64,000 nucleotides of DNA from Gracilibacillus halotolerans (lineage in GTDB: Bacteria; Bacillota; Bacilli; Bacillales; Amphibacillaceae): NCBI RefSeq assembly GCF_014206945.1, contig NZ_JACHON010000002.1:287115-351114 (forward strand). The letters are read 5' to 3'. This document shows, piece by piece, positions 9,447 to 18,171 of the stretch; position 1 is the stretch's first letter; each line of letters starts with the position of its first letter. The notes beneath the pieces are model-generated. The model saw only the letters and a program-made list of their open reading frames with translations. It did not search any database and had not been told where the DNA came from. Both the position numbers and the translations under genes were made by a program.

Positions 9447-9482
9447 AAAGAAACGGAATCCAAAGGAGGATTCCGTTTCTTT
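9447..9482 (+). terminator. Rho-independent terminator of the second chemoreceptor gene
   Basis: A perfect 15-bp stem AAAGAAACGGAATCC/GGATTCCGTTTCTTT with a six-base loop begins four bases after the stop. Its symmetry and A/T-rich flanks could serve both strands. Confidence 0.9.
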
Positions 9483-9501
9483 CACTCTAAATGTGTTCAA
9501 C

Positions 9502-9631
9502 ATCAGATATTCGCATTTAATATTGGATTCTACAGGCTTAAGATTAGATATTCAGAATTAAGATTAGATTTCATAGACTTTAAATCGGATATAGCAAGTT
9601 AACATTAGATTCCACAGGTCTAACATTAGAT
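9502..9631 (+). repeat. Phased intergenic array, family I, arm 1 (7 cores, ATYNGAT orientation)
   Basis: Seven ATCAGAT/ATTGGAT/ATTAGAT/ATCGGAT cores begin at 9502, 9522, 9543, 9563, 9584, 9604 and 9625. Spacing alternates exactly 20, 21, 20, 21, 20, 21 bp. Bases between cores are poorly conserved. The array lies just past the terminator of the upstream plus-strand gene. Confidence 0.85.
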
Positions 9632-9694
9632 TTACAAAAACGGAGAAAATTTACTCTGGACTCGATCAAGTTTTTATCGTGATGAATGCCGATA

Positions 9695-9947
9695 ATCGAA
9701 TATTCACTGACCATATCCGATATTGCGCCAGAGTTATCTAATGTTCACTGGCCGTATCTGATATTGCGCGAGAGGTATCTAATGTTCATCGACCATATCC
9801 GATATTGCTCAAGAGTTATCTAATGTTCATCGACCATATCTGATATTGCGCAAGAGTTATCTAATGTTCACTGGCCATATCTGATATTGAGCTAGAGTTA
9901 TCTAATGTTCACAGGTCTTATCCGATATTGCGCGAGAGTTATCTAAT
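9695..9947 (-). repeat. Phased intergenic array, family I, arm 2 (13 cores, opposite orientation)
   Basis: Thirteen ATCCGAT/ATCTGAT/ATCTAAT cores (reverse of arm 1) start at 9695, 9715, 9736, 9756, 9777, 9797, 9818, 9838, 9859, 9879, 9900, 9920 and 9941, alternating 20 and 21 bp without exception. Even-numbered units read ATATYYGATATTG and odd-numbered ones TATCTAATGTTC, giving a 41-bp unit. The arm ends 17 bp before the stop of the convergent minus-strand gene. Confidence 0.9.
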
Positions 9948-9963
9948 GTTCCGCTCTAAGTTT

Positions 9964-10977
9964 TTACTCATCCAATATATTTTCAGCTAAGCTGAAGATA
10001 GATAATAGTTCATATAAAATAATAACCTCTGGTGTGAAAAACTTCGTGCGATTGTCTTCAGATGGACGTTTACTTTCCCAAAACCTATCTAGTAATAGAA
10101 GAGCTTGTGTATGATAAACCTCTTTCTTATAATCATCAGGATTCTTCATAAAATCAGCTAGCATAAAAACCATACTATTTAGTCTATTTTTCTCTTCTTT
10201 TGTCCATTGTAATTCATGAAATGGGGTATCCATCATATTCCCTATATGATAATGAATTCGTTCGATATAATAAAGCTCTGTCTCTTTTAATTCCAATCGT
10301 TCTAATGATGTTTCATCTAAACGATTATATTTAAGATCAGCAAGCTGCAAGTCGATTAATTTTTCTGTTTCATAAAATGAAGCATGTAATCTTTTGTTAA
10401 TTGCTTCTTCCAAATCCTTATCTAATGTTCCATCCGTCATTCGTTGAACAACAAATGCTAACTCTTCGCCTGTATCTGATAAAAGCTGGTCAACTTTTCC
10501 TTTAATTTTCCCCGAGTAATCAGGAGGTAGTATAAACATGTTGACGAGCGTAGATACAGATAAACCAATAGTAGTTGTTCCAAGTCGGATGAGAAAGGAA
10601 TAAAACAAGTTCGAATGAATGACTTCAATCATTGCTACAGCTGTTAATGTAGCAACAAGTAATCCATCATGTAGTTTTAAACGATAACAAACAATGATCG
10701 TAAGCAATGTGGCAAGTGTGTACGTAATAGGGGAATCTCCGAAAAAATAAATCAGTATAACAGCAAAGGCTGATCCAATCGCAGAAGCTGGAAACCGGAC
10801 AAATCCTTTTTTTATCGACTGTGTAACCGTGGGTTCAATCGTAACAATGGCTGTTATTACAGCGAAAACTGGTGGCCATCCAAGTAAATCACATAAGAAT
10901 GCAGTAATGAAAACTGCAACAGCGGTTTTTAGTACGCGTCGACCAATAAGTTGTCCTCTCATTGTTTTTCTCTTCAT
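9964..10977 (-). CDS. Aromatic acid exporter family (ArAE/FUSC-like) membrane protein
   Basis: A 337-residue protein resembling B. subtilis YqjA. The N-terminal 150 residues form about five membrane helices with the family pattern: DLLGWPPVFAVITAIVTIEPT, then KGFVRFPASAIGSAFAV and KLHDGLLVATLTAVAMIE. The C-terminal half is a cytoplasmic helical domain (ArAE_1_C type). Such proteins are presumed to export aromatic or other organic acids, but the substrate is untested. It stands alone, convergent with the chemoreceptor genes across a long repeat array. The ATG at 10977 is the natural start of the first helix region. Confidence 0.82.
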   Translation of the reverse strand: MKRKTMRGQLIGRRVLKTAVAVFITAFLCDLLGWPPVFAVITAIVTIEPTVTQSIKKGFVRFPASAIGSAFAVILIYFFGDSPITYTLATLLTIIVCYRLKLHDGLLVATLTAVAMIEVIHSNLFYSFLIRLGTTTIGLSVSTLVNMFILPPDYSGKIKGKVDQLLSDTGEELAFVVQRMTDGTLDKDLEEAINKRLHASFYETEKLIDLQLADLKYNRLDETSLERLELKETELYYIERIHYHIGNMMDTPFHELQWTKEEKNRLNSMVFMLADFMKNPDDYKKEVYHTQALLLLDRFWESKRPSEDNRTKFFTPEVIILYELLSIFSLAENILDE

Positions 10978-11159
10978 AACATTCTCTCCCTATATCTTCA
11001 AGTATACATGATTCTTGTAAGACTTTCAGAATAGGCCAACCGTATACAAAATAATTAAATGAATTAGTTGTAAACGCTTTCTATTTTACTGCATATGATG
11101 TAAAATAAGAATAATAAGCCTCAGACTATAGAAAACGGATTCCTTAGGAGGTGTCTAGC

Positions 11160-11603
11160 TTGCCTACCATTAAAACGTTTAAACCGTATTATGTAAAGGA
11201 TGACGGGGACCATATTAGAGTTGTCCTGGCTTACCAGTATTTCTCCATTGTAATTAATGAAATCGTTTATCACTTTGTACCACTAGAAGCTAGAGAAATT
11301 CGAATCAATCGGATTACACAAAAAGTTGAAAATAAAAATGATATATTTGTCTTCCAAAATGGTAAGAAATATGAAAGTATATCTGTCGCAAACTTAATGA
11401 GAATTAAAGATTTTCAATTACATTTAGCTAGTATTCTAAGTCCTTATATGGTATTAACAAAAATGGATGTAACACACGATGAAATTAATGCTGTAATTAT
11501 GGAACTAGAGAAGAGCAATATTCATCGTTTGATTGATCAAGCATTAGACGAAAAGAATGAAGCTGACTTTTTAAAATATACCGAACTATTAAAAAATATG
11601 TGA
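11160..11603 (+). CDS. IDEAL-domain protein of unknown function
   Basis: A 147-residue soluble protein. The C-terminus (IHRLIDQALDEKNEADFLKYTELLK) is a typical IDEAL domain, a short helical module in Bacillaceae proteins such as YpiB and YozD. The N-terminal 110 residues look like a small beta-rich domain (FKPYYVKDDGDHIRVVLAYQYFSI). A GTG at 11151 is possible, but it overlaps the AGGAGG sequence (11146-11151). TTG at 11160, eight bases downstream of that RBS, is the likely true start. It is monocistronic and ends in a terminator. No function is claimed. Confidence 0.7.
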   Translation: MPTIKTFKPYYVKDDGDHIRVVLAYQYFSIVINEIVYHFVPLEAREIRINRITQKVENKNDIFVFQNGKKYESISVANLMRIKDFQLHLASILSPYMVLTKMDVTHDEINAVIMELEKSNIHRLIDQALDEKNEADFLKYTELLKNM

Positions 11604-11606
11604 AGC

Positions 11607-11650
11607 AAAGGCTACTTAATAGGGAAACGACCTTATTGAGTAGCTTTTCC
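11607..11650 (+). terminator. Rho-independent terminator after the IDEAL-domain gene
   Basis: AAAGGCTACTTAATAGG pairs with CCTTATTGAGTAGCTTTT with one or two mismatches around GAAACGA, followed by a short T-rich tail. Confidence 0.82.
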
Positions 11651-11740
11651 TATTTTATAAACATTCTTATATGAATTCATTAGAAAGTGTTGTAAAATAA
11701 TTGGGGATGACGCTTACATAACGGAAAGGTGAGGATGAGT

Positions 11741-12727
11741 ATGATGAGATGGGGAGTTTTGAGCACAGCAAAGATAGGACTAACGCAAGTAATTCCAGCT
11801 ATTCAACGATCCAAAAATGGAAGAGTAGTTGCGATTGCAAGCCGTAACATGGAGAACGCTAAAAATGTAGCCAAAGATTTGGAAATCGATACGGCTTATG
11901 GAAGCTATGAAGAATTATTAGATGATTCTTCTATAGATGCCGTGTATATTCCACTACCAAACGCATTACATAAAGAATGGGTAATCAAAGCTGCTGAAAA
12001 GAAGAAGCACGTTTTGTGTGAAAAACCAGTAGCTGTATCATTAGAGGAATTAAAAGAAATGACAGACGCTTGTGAAAGAAATGGCGTCAAGTTTATGGAA
12101 GCATTTATGTACCAATTCCATCCGCAACATGAGAAGGTTAAAGACCTAATTGCAGAAGGTGTGATAGGTGATGTAGCAATGATGCGTGCCAGCTTTACTT
12201 TCTTCCTAAACGATTCTTCTAATATTCGTTTAAGTGAAGATTTAGCAGGTGGCTCTATGTTTGATGTCGGTTGCTATGCATTACATTCGATACGAAATAT
12301 TTTGAATGCAGAACCTGTCTCTGTATATGCAGCACAAAGTAATCGTGGAGAATTCCAAGTAGACACAACAATGGCTGGTGTCATGCATTTTGCAGATGGT
12401 AAGCTAGGTATTTTTGACTCGAGTTTTGATGTAGATGGCCAAAACATCTATGAAATTGCTGGATCGAAGGGGAGAATCACCGTACCTGGATCATATCGAC
12501 CAGATGAAAATGAAAATATGGAAGGGAACGTTATCGTAGAAGTAAATGGTGAGCGAACCGTGCATAAGTTCCCTGGTGATCAATACAAACTGATGGTGGA
12601 GCATTTTGCAGAAGCTGTACTAGAAAATAAAGAACTATACTATGACACTGAAAAAATGACGAATCAGATGAAAGTATTAGAAGCCGTATATCGTAGTAGT
12701 AAGAGTAAACAAGTGGAGAATGTTTAA
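11741..12727 (+). CDS. Gfo/Idh/MocA-family NAD(P)-dependent oxidoreductase
   Basis: A 328-residue dehydrogenase. The N-terminal Rossmann fold (WGVLSTAKIG...VIPAI, residues 3-20) binds NAD(P). The family signature HVLCEKPVAVS around residue 92 supplies the catalytic lysine. The C-terminal alpha/beta domain contains GGSMFDVGCYALHSIR, a usual substrate-binding segment with a conserved Asp-Val-Gly-Cys-Tyr-x-x-His. Members oxidise or reduce sugars, inositols or related polyols. The substrate is not evident and no sugar transporter is adjacent. ATG 11741 is chosen because GGTGAGG sits six bases before it; GTG 11729 and ATG 11735 are alternatives. Confidence 0.9.
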   Translation: MMRWGVLSTAKIGLTQVIPAIQRSKNGRVVAIASRNMENAKNVAKDLEIDTAYGSYEELLDDSSIDAVYIPLPNALHKEWVIKAAEKKKHVLCEKPVAVSLEELKEMTDACERNGVKFMEAFMYQFHPQHEKVKDLIAEGVIGDVAMMRASFTFFLNDSSNIRLSEDLAGGSMFDVGCYALHSIRNILNAEPVSVYAAQSNRGEFQVDTTMAGVMHFADGKLGIFDSSFDVDGQNIYEIAGSKGRITVPGSYRPDENENMEGNVIVEVNGERTVHKFPGDQYKLMVEHFAEAVLENKELYYDTEKMTNQMKVLEAVYRSSKSKQVENV

Positions 12728-12779
12728 ATAAAAAGTTTATTAATGTTATGTTTATTAAATGTCCCAATGTCTATAATCA

Positions 12780-12818
12780 AAAGACCGAATCTCCCATCTT
12801 ATAGAGATTCGGTCTTTG
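12780..12818. terminator. Bidirectional terminator between convergent genes
   Basis: AAAGACCGAATCTC pairs with AGATTCGGTCTTT, so either strand gives a stem followed by U-rich sequence. It sits between the oxidoreductase (plus) and the PBP (minus). Confidence 0.87.
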
Positions 12819-12834
12819 TCATGCTAACTATGAT

Positions 12835-14871
12835 TTATTGAGCAACGTCAGCGATAACATTTCCAACTTTTTCAGCAACATATCCACTTCCGCCAGATTG
12901 ACCTTCAATCCGTTCGACCATCATAGCGACAAGCATGCTTGCATCCTCCGTGTAACCAACGAACCAGCCATTTTCTTGGCCGTCTTTCTCTTCTTTCGTT
13001 AGTTTTAACTCAGCTGTTCCTGTTTTTCCAGCAATAGTAACATTAGAGATATTTGCATTGCTTCCTGTCCCATTTGTAACAACTTTTCGTAAGGCGTCAT
13101 TTATAATTGCGACCTGCTCCGATGTAATTAGGGACTCTTTCCACGTTTCACCTTTTTCTTCGTCCATCAACAATGTCGGTTTAAGCATGTTCCCTTCATT
13201 TAAGAAAGGTGTAAAAGCTGTTGCTAGATGGAGCACACTCATTTCAATTTCTCCTTGCCCATAGCTAGTGTTAGCAAGTAACACTTCTTCAGAAAGGTCT
13301 CCATCAGAAGAGATGGTACTTTTAGCGATAGGGTAAGTAAAAGGAAAATCTTCTTCAAAACCAAATGATTGTAAACCTTCTATGAAAGGTTCAGCCCCCA
13401 TCTTAAGTGCTTGTTGTGCAAAATAAATATTATCCGAACGAACAAGCGCATCCGTTAAATCCACTTTGCCACTACTAGACTCAGACACTCGACGCACCTC
13501 GTAATTGCCCCAACCTTCTTTCGACCATGTTAATCCACTGATTGCCAATTCCTCCTGTGGGTCAATGGATCCATTGTTTAAACCGATAGCTGAGGTTATT
13601 GGTTTAAATGCAGAGCCAGGAGCATACGTAGAAGCAAAGCGATTCAGCAATGGATTGTTTGGATCATCTTGCCATTCTTGCCACTGATCTGCACTAAGTC
13701 CATATAAAAATGCACTAGGGTCAAATGAAGGACTGCTTACAAGAGCTAATGCTTCTCCTGTTTGAGGATGTAAAGCTGCTGCTGTACCTGCTTCTCCATC
13801 TAATTCATCAAATAATCGTGCTTGAACTTGTATATCAATGGTTAACGTGATGTCCTTACCATGTTGGACCTCTTTTTCCGCTATGATTGCAGGCTCTTGT
13901 CCTTCGCTCTCCGCGATGATTTGCACACCACTTTCCCCACGTAAGTCTTCCTCATAAAGTTGTTCTAATCCTCGATAACCAATCAGATCATTTTCTGAAT
14001 AAATTGATTGGTCAACTTCTTCCCATTTGTCCGCATTCATTGGTGCAATATATCCAACTAGATGTGCTGCTTTCTCACCTAGCGGATACACTCGTCCAGT
14101 TTTCATTTGATAGGTGAGTGGTGGAATTTCATTTACTGCTTCCTCAAGACCATTATCGTGAATGGTTGGAACTACCTTTAAAGGAACAACGTGATGAGGT
14201 TCAACCCAACTCGCACTTAAAGCAGTCTCAATTTCTTCTACTGTAATCCCTAGCACTTCTGCTACTTGTTCTTTTTCTTCCTCTTCATTCTCAGTAAATC
14301 TCTCTGGAACAACAGACATTTCATACACATCGCCATTTTCAGCTAAACCATTTCCGTTTCGATCAAAAATTTGACCGCGATTTGGTTCCGTTGTTTTGAT
14401 ACGAATGGTTCCTTCATTTTCGAGTTGTGGGAAAATGAATCCTGCGTCCCATTCTATCGCCCAATCCATGACTTCTTCGTCCTCGACTGTTTTCATTTCT
14501 TTTACTACGGTCATTTCTCGTTGAAATTCAACTGGACCTGCTAATGTTGTCATCGATACAGATAAAGGAAACACCATAGATTCGACTTCATCCCAGTTTA
14601 CTTCTTCGTCCTCATTCGTTTCTTGTGACGAGTATGTAACTTCAAGCTCCTCTACATCTAAATCCCCGTAAATTTTTTCATAACGATCAACAAAATCCTC
14701 TTGTGATACGTCGTTTGCAAGCATTTGGTACATCGATTCATAATCTCCAGAATTCCAATGGTCTACATATTCCTTTAGCCGATCTTCAGGTGTGATAACT
14801 TCCTCCTTGTTACATCCTATAAGAATAAGACCAATAAACAAGATTGCGATAAATAAAATCGTCCGTTTCAT
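12835..14871 (-). CDS. Lipoprotein penicillin-binding protein, class B, MecA-like layout
   Basis: A 678-residue D,D-transpeptidase of the PBP3/PbpC (MecA-like) group. It starts with a lipoprotein signal, and the lipobox LIGC places lipidated Cys20. Next come an NTF2-like MecA_N domain (about residues 25-145), a dimerisation domain beginning NRGQIFDRNG, and the transpeptidase domain. The three active-site motifs are intact: SAFK, SDN (LVRSDNIYFAQ) and KTGTAE. It crosslinks peptidoglycan outside the membrane; relatives often bind beta-lactams poorly, but resistance cannot be inferred here. A longer ORF to 14907 exists, but AAGGGGGAT before ATG 14871 and the signal peptide fix the start. Confidence 0.9.
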   Translation of the reverse strand: MKRTILFIAILFIGLILIGCNKEEVITPEDRLKEYVDHWNSGDYESMYQMLANDVSQEDFVDRYEKIYGDLDVEELEVTYSSQETNEDEEVNWDEVESMVFPLSVSMTTLAGPVEFQREMTVVKEMKTVEDEEVMDWAIEWDAGFIFPQLENEGTIRIKTTEPNRGQIFDRNGNGLAENGDVYEMSVVPERFTENEEEEKEQVAEVLGITVEEIETALSASWVEPHHVVPLKVVPTIHDNGLEEAVNEIPPLTYQMKTGRVYPLGEKAAHLVGYIAPMNADKWEEVDQSIYSENDLIGYRGLEQLYEEDLRGESGVQIIAESEGQEPAIIAEKEVQHGKDITLTIDIQVQARLFDELDGEAGTAAALHPQTGEALALVSSPSFDPSAFLYGLSADQWQEWQDDPNNPLLNRFASTYAPGSAFKPITSAIGLNNGSIDPQEELAISGLTWSKEGWGNYEVRRVSESSSGKVDLTDALVRSDNIYFAQQALKMGAEPFIEGLQSFGFEEDFPFTYPIAKSTISSDGDLSEEVLLANTSYGQGEIEMSVLHLATAFTPFLNEGNMLKPTLLMDEEKGETWKESLITSEQVAIINDALRKVVTNGTGSNANISNVTIAGKTGTAELKLTKEEKDGQENGWFVGYTEDASMLVAMMVERIEGQSGGSGYVAEKVGNVIADVAQ

Positions 14872-15195
14872 GTAATCCCCCTTAAAAGAAAAATGCGCTG
14901 GAAACATTCCACACGCATGATCTTAATTGAAGTCATTTTTGGTTAGAGCTTCGTTTATAGAAATCAGCTCTTTCCTTTAAAATGCATATCTTATCAACTA
15001 TTATACTAACTAAAAATAGAAAATGCACGAACAAAATGTAAGCATAACCACCAAAAAAATAAAGGGTATAGCGAATAGTAATAATAGGGATAGAGAAGAA
15101 CAGCCCTTTTTCAAATATATACTACTTTTCCAAAAAGATATGATATAATTAGTAAGGTTTATTGGAAATTGTAACGATTATTTGGAGAATCTACC
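14872..15195. other. Divergent intergenic region, no gene seen
   Basis: 324 bp between the PBP (minus) and the VanZ-like gene (plus). A TATAAT hexamer at 15144-15149 may be the -10 of the plus-strand gene, but no good -35 precedes it at 17 bp. No repeats or RNA motifs are recognisable. Confidence 0.4.
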
Positions 15196-15711
15196 ATGTA
15201 TAAAAAAGTAAGCAGTTGGCTATTAACGATATTGTGGATGAGCATGATTTTCTACTCATCTGCTACACCTTATGAAAAACAAGATGTGAAACCACTATTG
15301 GAAAACACGTTTGACTTCACATTTTTAAGACCAATCTTAGAACCGTTTGTATTTACATATAATCAAAGTATCATAAGTGTGGAAGCGCTCGGAGTAGAAG
15401 GCTACTTAGAATTCTTCCTTCGAAAAGGCGCGCACGTGTTTGTTTTTATGATACTATGTATATTATTCTATTATTCTTTTAAACATACGATTAACCGAGC
15501 TGTTTTACTTCTAGCCTTTATATGTACATGCCTTTACGCTATATTCGATGAATGGCATCAGAGCATTACACCAAATCGAACACCATATATTGGAGATGTT
15601 TTTTTAGATAGCTTCGGTGCTTTATTAGGAATTTTGTTTATTCTCGTATTAGAAAGAGTGTGGAAAAGGAAAGTAAGGAAATTACAAAAAAATACACAAA
15701 ATGAACTATAA
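15196..15711 (+). CDS. VanZ-family membrane protein
   Basis: A 171-residue protein with four predicted membrane helices. It has the VanZ-like pattern: an N-terminal helix with WMSMIFYSSATP, a central LRKGAHVFVFMILCILFY, and DEWHQSITPNRTPYIGDVFLDSFGALLG before the last helix. The conserved Lys-x-x-His, Asp-Glu-x-His-Gln and Arg are present. VanZ confers low-level teicoplanin resistance in enterococci, but most chromosomal relatives have no established role. It is not linked to van genes here. GGAG at 15183 is a weak RBS. Confidence 0.85.
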   Translation: MYKKVSSWLLTILWMSMIFYSSATPYEKQDVKPLLENTFDFTFLRPILEPFVFTYNQSIISVEALGVEGYLEFFLRKGAHVFVFMILCILFYYSFKHTINRAVLLLAFICTCLYAIFDEWHQSITPNRTPYIGDVFLDSFGALLGILFILVLERVWKRKVRKLQKNTQNEL

Positions 15712-15749
15712 ATCATACTGTAATAGTGTAAGGAAAAGGGGATGAGACC

Positions 15750-15896
15750 TTGAAGGAACAAGAGGTTTATCGTTCAATATTACAAAAAATGATAGATGCT
15801 ACTGAAAAAGAACAGATTAATTCATCTGCAGATTTTATAAAAAAATTGAGTGCTGAATTAAAGCAATCTAATTTAGTTTCTGTCAAAACGAAATAA
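15750..15896 (+). CDS. Possible small protein (48 residues), unknown
   Basis: TTG start preceded by AAGGAAAAGGGG, 38 bp after the VanZ-like gene and followed directly by a terminator. The product (MKEQEVYRSILQ...VSVKTK) is charged, probably helical, and has no membrane segment or motif I recognise. The evidence is RBS, position and an uninterrupted frame, so it is plausible but unproven. Confidence 0.5.
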   Translation: MKEQEVYRSILQKMIDATEKEQINSSADFIKKLSAELKQSNLVSVKTK

Positions 15897-15920
15897 TCCA
15901 TAGAAACGTACTTAATAATG

Positions 15921-15967
15921 AAAAGGCTATCCCATATGTGGATTGTAATTAGGGGGATAGCCTTTTT
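15921..15967. terminator. Terminator between the small ORF and yvyE
   Basis: AAAAGGCTATCCC pairs with GGGATAGCCTTTTT around a 21-base loop. Both flanks suit termination on either strand of this convergent gap. Confidence 0.8.
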
Positions 15968-16019
15968 GTATCCATTAATTGATAAAATGATATTTCCCTG
16001 GGAATAATTATAATAGTTA

Positions 16020-16664
16020 TTATGGATTTGGAACATCAATTTCTTTATAGGTTACTGTGCCTTTAGTTATTTCAGCTGCAGCATGGGACAAATTATTCAT
16101 CCAGTCGATAAAAGTATCTGTTTCATCACTATTAACAAAAATGTGCAACGTCACTTTATCCGTATATTCTATCTGATCTAGTAGGAAGTTAGTCTTTTGA
16201 ATGTCATTTTCTATTTTTCCTAATAATGGATATTCAACTGTCACTAAATATTCCTGCATAAGTCGTCTTTCTACAACACCAGTGCCATTCACACCTAATG
16301 TTGCCGAACTAGCATAAGCACGAATTAAGCCGCCAGCACCAAGTTTTATTCCACCAAAATATCTCGTGACAACGACAGTAGTATCTTTTAGTTCTCTTTT
16401 CTTAAGAACTTCTAAAATGGGGACCCCTGCAGTGCCACTAGGTTCTCCATCATCATTCGCTTTTTGGATTTGGTCATGCTCTCCGATGATATAAGCGGAA
16501 CAGTTATGTGTCGCATCCGCATGTTTTTTCTTAATAGATTGAATAAATTGTTGAGCTTCCTCTTCCGTTTCTGTTCTTTTGACATAGCTTAGAAAACGAG
16601 ATTTTTGAATAATTTGTTCGGCTGTTCCTTCTGGTTTTACAGTATAATAACGCTCCAGCATCAT
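16020..16664 (-). CDS. yvyE: YvyE/YigZ family protein (IMPACT-like)
   Basis: A 214-residue UPF0029/YigZ protein. The N-terminal IMPACT-type domain carries KSRFLSYVKRTETEEEA, ATHNCSAYIIG, NDDGEPSGTAGVPIL and TRYFGGIKLGAGGLIRAYASSA. The C-terminal DUF1949 domain fills residues 140-205. The molecular role is unclear in the family. The gene stands divergently just upstream of degS as in B. subtilis, which supports orthology. AGGAGGGG precedes the double ATG at 16664/16661, and the exact start is uncertain by one codon. Confidence 0.9.
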   Translation of the reverse strand: MMLERYYTVKPEGTAEQIIQKSRFLSYVKRTETEEEAQQFIQSIKKKHADATHNCSAYIIGEHDQIQKANDDGEPSGTAGVPILEVLKKRELKDTTVVVTRYFGGIKLGAGGLIRAYASSATLGVNGTGVVERRLMQEYLVTVEYPLLGKIENDIQKTNFLLDQIEYTDKVTLHIFVNSDETDTFIDWMNNLSHAAAEITKGTVTYKEIDVPNP

Positions 16665-16818
16665 TGCCCCTCCTAAAAAAAATAAACTTTTTCATATATT
16701 TTATAAAATAAAGGTGTTAAAATTTTAAAAACGGGTAATGTATAGCGATAGTCCCCCATAAATAGTACTGAATCATTCGTACGATATAATGAGAAAAAGA
16801 TTGTGAGGGTTTATTTCC

Positions 16819-17943
16819 ATGGTAAATAGGGACCGTGAATTAGATTATATAATAGATGAGATGATTGATACAGTAAAAAAGAGCAAGGACGAAGTATTCC
16901 TCATTTCAGAAGACACCAGAAAAGAACAAGAAAAACTACATAAAGAATTATTGAAACTTCGTGAAGATGTAATCGTAGTAATAGGAGAGAATGAAGGATT
17001 AGAGAGACGTGCTGCTGAAGCAAGGAAACATCTTTCTAAAGTTAGTAAGAACTTTAATAAATACTCGGAGGAAGAAATTCGTAAAGCATACGACGAGGCA
17101 CATAAAGTGCAAACAGAGCTAACAATCAAGCGTGATAAGGAGAAGCTACTACGAGAGCGTCGCGATGAAATTGAACTCCGTCTAAGGTCGTTGGATCAAT
17201 TGGTAGAACGTGCAGATGGATTAGCAGGAAAAATCTCTGTTGTGTTGAATTATTTAAATGAAGACTTTAGACATGTTTCCGATATACTGCAAGATGCTCA
17301 AGAAAAGCAAGAGTTTGGTTTGAAGATTATTGAAGCACAGGAAGAAGAACGTCGCAGACTATCTAGGGAAATGCATGATGGACCAGCTCAAGCATTGGCG
17401 AATATCCTTATTCGTTCAGAAATCATCGAACGCATTTACCAAAAAGGCGATGTTGATCACGCACTAAAGGAAATGCGCGATATTCGGAAATTGATTAGAG
17501 ACTCGTTATATGAAGTAAGAAAAATCATTTATGATTTGCGACCAATGGCATTGGATGACTTAGGGTTAATTCCAACGATAAAGAAATATATCTCGACATT
17601 GGGAGCACAGCATAATAATATTCGTTTTATTTATAAAGGGTCTCCTGAACGATTGGATAGTAAATATGAAGTGGCATTATTTCGACTCATTCAAGAATCC
17701 ATTCAAAATGCCATCAAGCATGCCAACGCAACAGAAATTCTAGTGAAAATAGAACTGTTGAAAGATCGCGTCACAGCAGTAGTAGTGGATGATGGTAATG
17801 GGTTTGATCCGAAAGAAAGGAGAGATAAATCCTTTGGGTTAATGGGTATGCATGAGCGAGTGGAAATCCTAGAGGGAAAATTAAAAGTTTCTTCTAGTAA
17901 AGAGGCTGGAACGAAAGTAGTAATCGTTATTCCTATCTTATAA
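16819..17943 (+). CDS. degS: Sensor histidine kinase DegS
   Basis: A 374-residue cytoplasmic kinase with no membrane helix. The N-terminal 165 residues are a charged coiled-coil sensor domain. The HisKA_3 dimerisation/phosphoacceptor motif EEERRRLSREMHDGPAQALAN places the phosphorylated histidine at His186. The C-terminal ATPase domain has NAIKHANA (N box), DDGNGFD (G1) and GLMGMHERVE. It phosphorylates DegU, which controls exoenzymes, competence, biofilm and motility. The degU gene follows after 228 bp. TATAAT at 16785-16790 may be the -10 element. Confidence 0.97.
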   Translation: MVNRDRELDYIIDEMIDTVKKSKDEVFLISEDTRKEQEKLHKELLKLREDVIVVIGENEGLERRAAEARKHLSKVSKNFNKYSEEEIRKAYDEAHKVQTELTIKRDKEKLLRERRDEIELRLRSLDQLVERADGLAGKISVVLNYLNEDFRHVSDILQDAQEKQEFGLKIIEAQEEERRRLSREMHDGPAQALANILIRSEIIERIYQKGDVDHALKEMRDIRKLIRDSLYEVRKIIYDLRPMALDDLGLIPTIKKYISTLGAQHNNIRFIYKGSPERLDSKYEVALFRLIQESIQNAIKHANATEILVKIELLKDRVTAVVVDDGNGFDPKERRDKSFGLMGMHERVEILEGKLKVSSSKEAGTKVVIVIPIL

Positions 17944-18171
17944 ATAGGATATCCCATGCAAAAAAATGAAATTTGGTTATAATAGAATAGGTGGGAATTA
18001 CAGAATTTAGCAACTCACACGTAATACAACATATAATAATCTTTCTTTCTATTGAGCTTTTGTTACTATAAATAGAGTACTAGCAGCTGAACTACTATAC
18101 TAAAGAGTGCTTAATAAGAAAGAACGATAGAAAGAGATAAATTTAAAGGGAGTTTTTGAGGAGGAGTTTTT

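Noticed and set aside
9502..9947. CRISPR array
   Set aside because: Repeat cores are only 7-12 bp, spacers are 13-14 bp and partly conserved, and no cas genes are present.
12835..14871. Acquired mecA resistance gene
   Set aside because: Layout is MecA-like but it is a common chromosomal Bacillus PBP type with no mecR/mecI or mobile element nearby.
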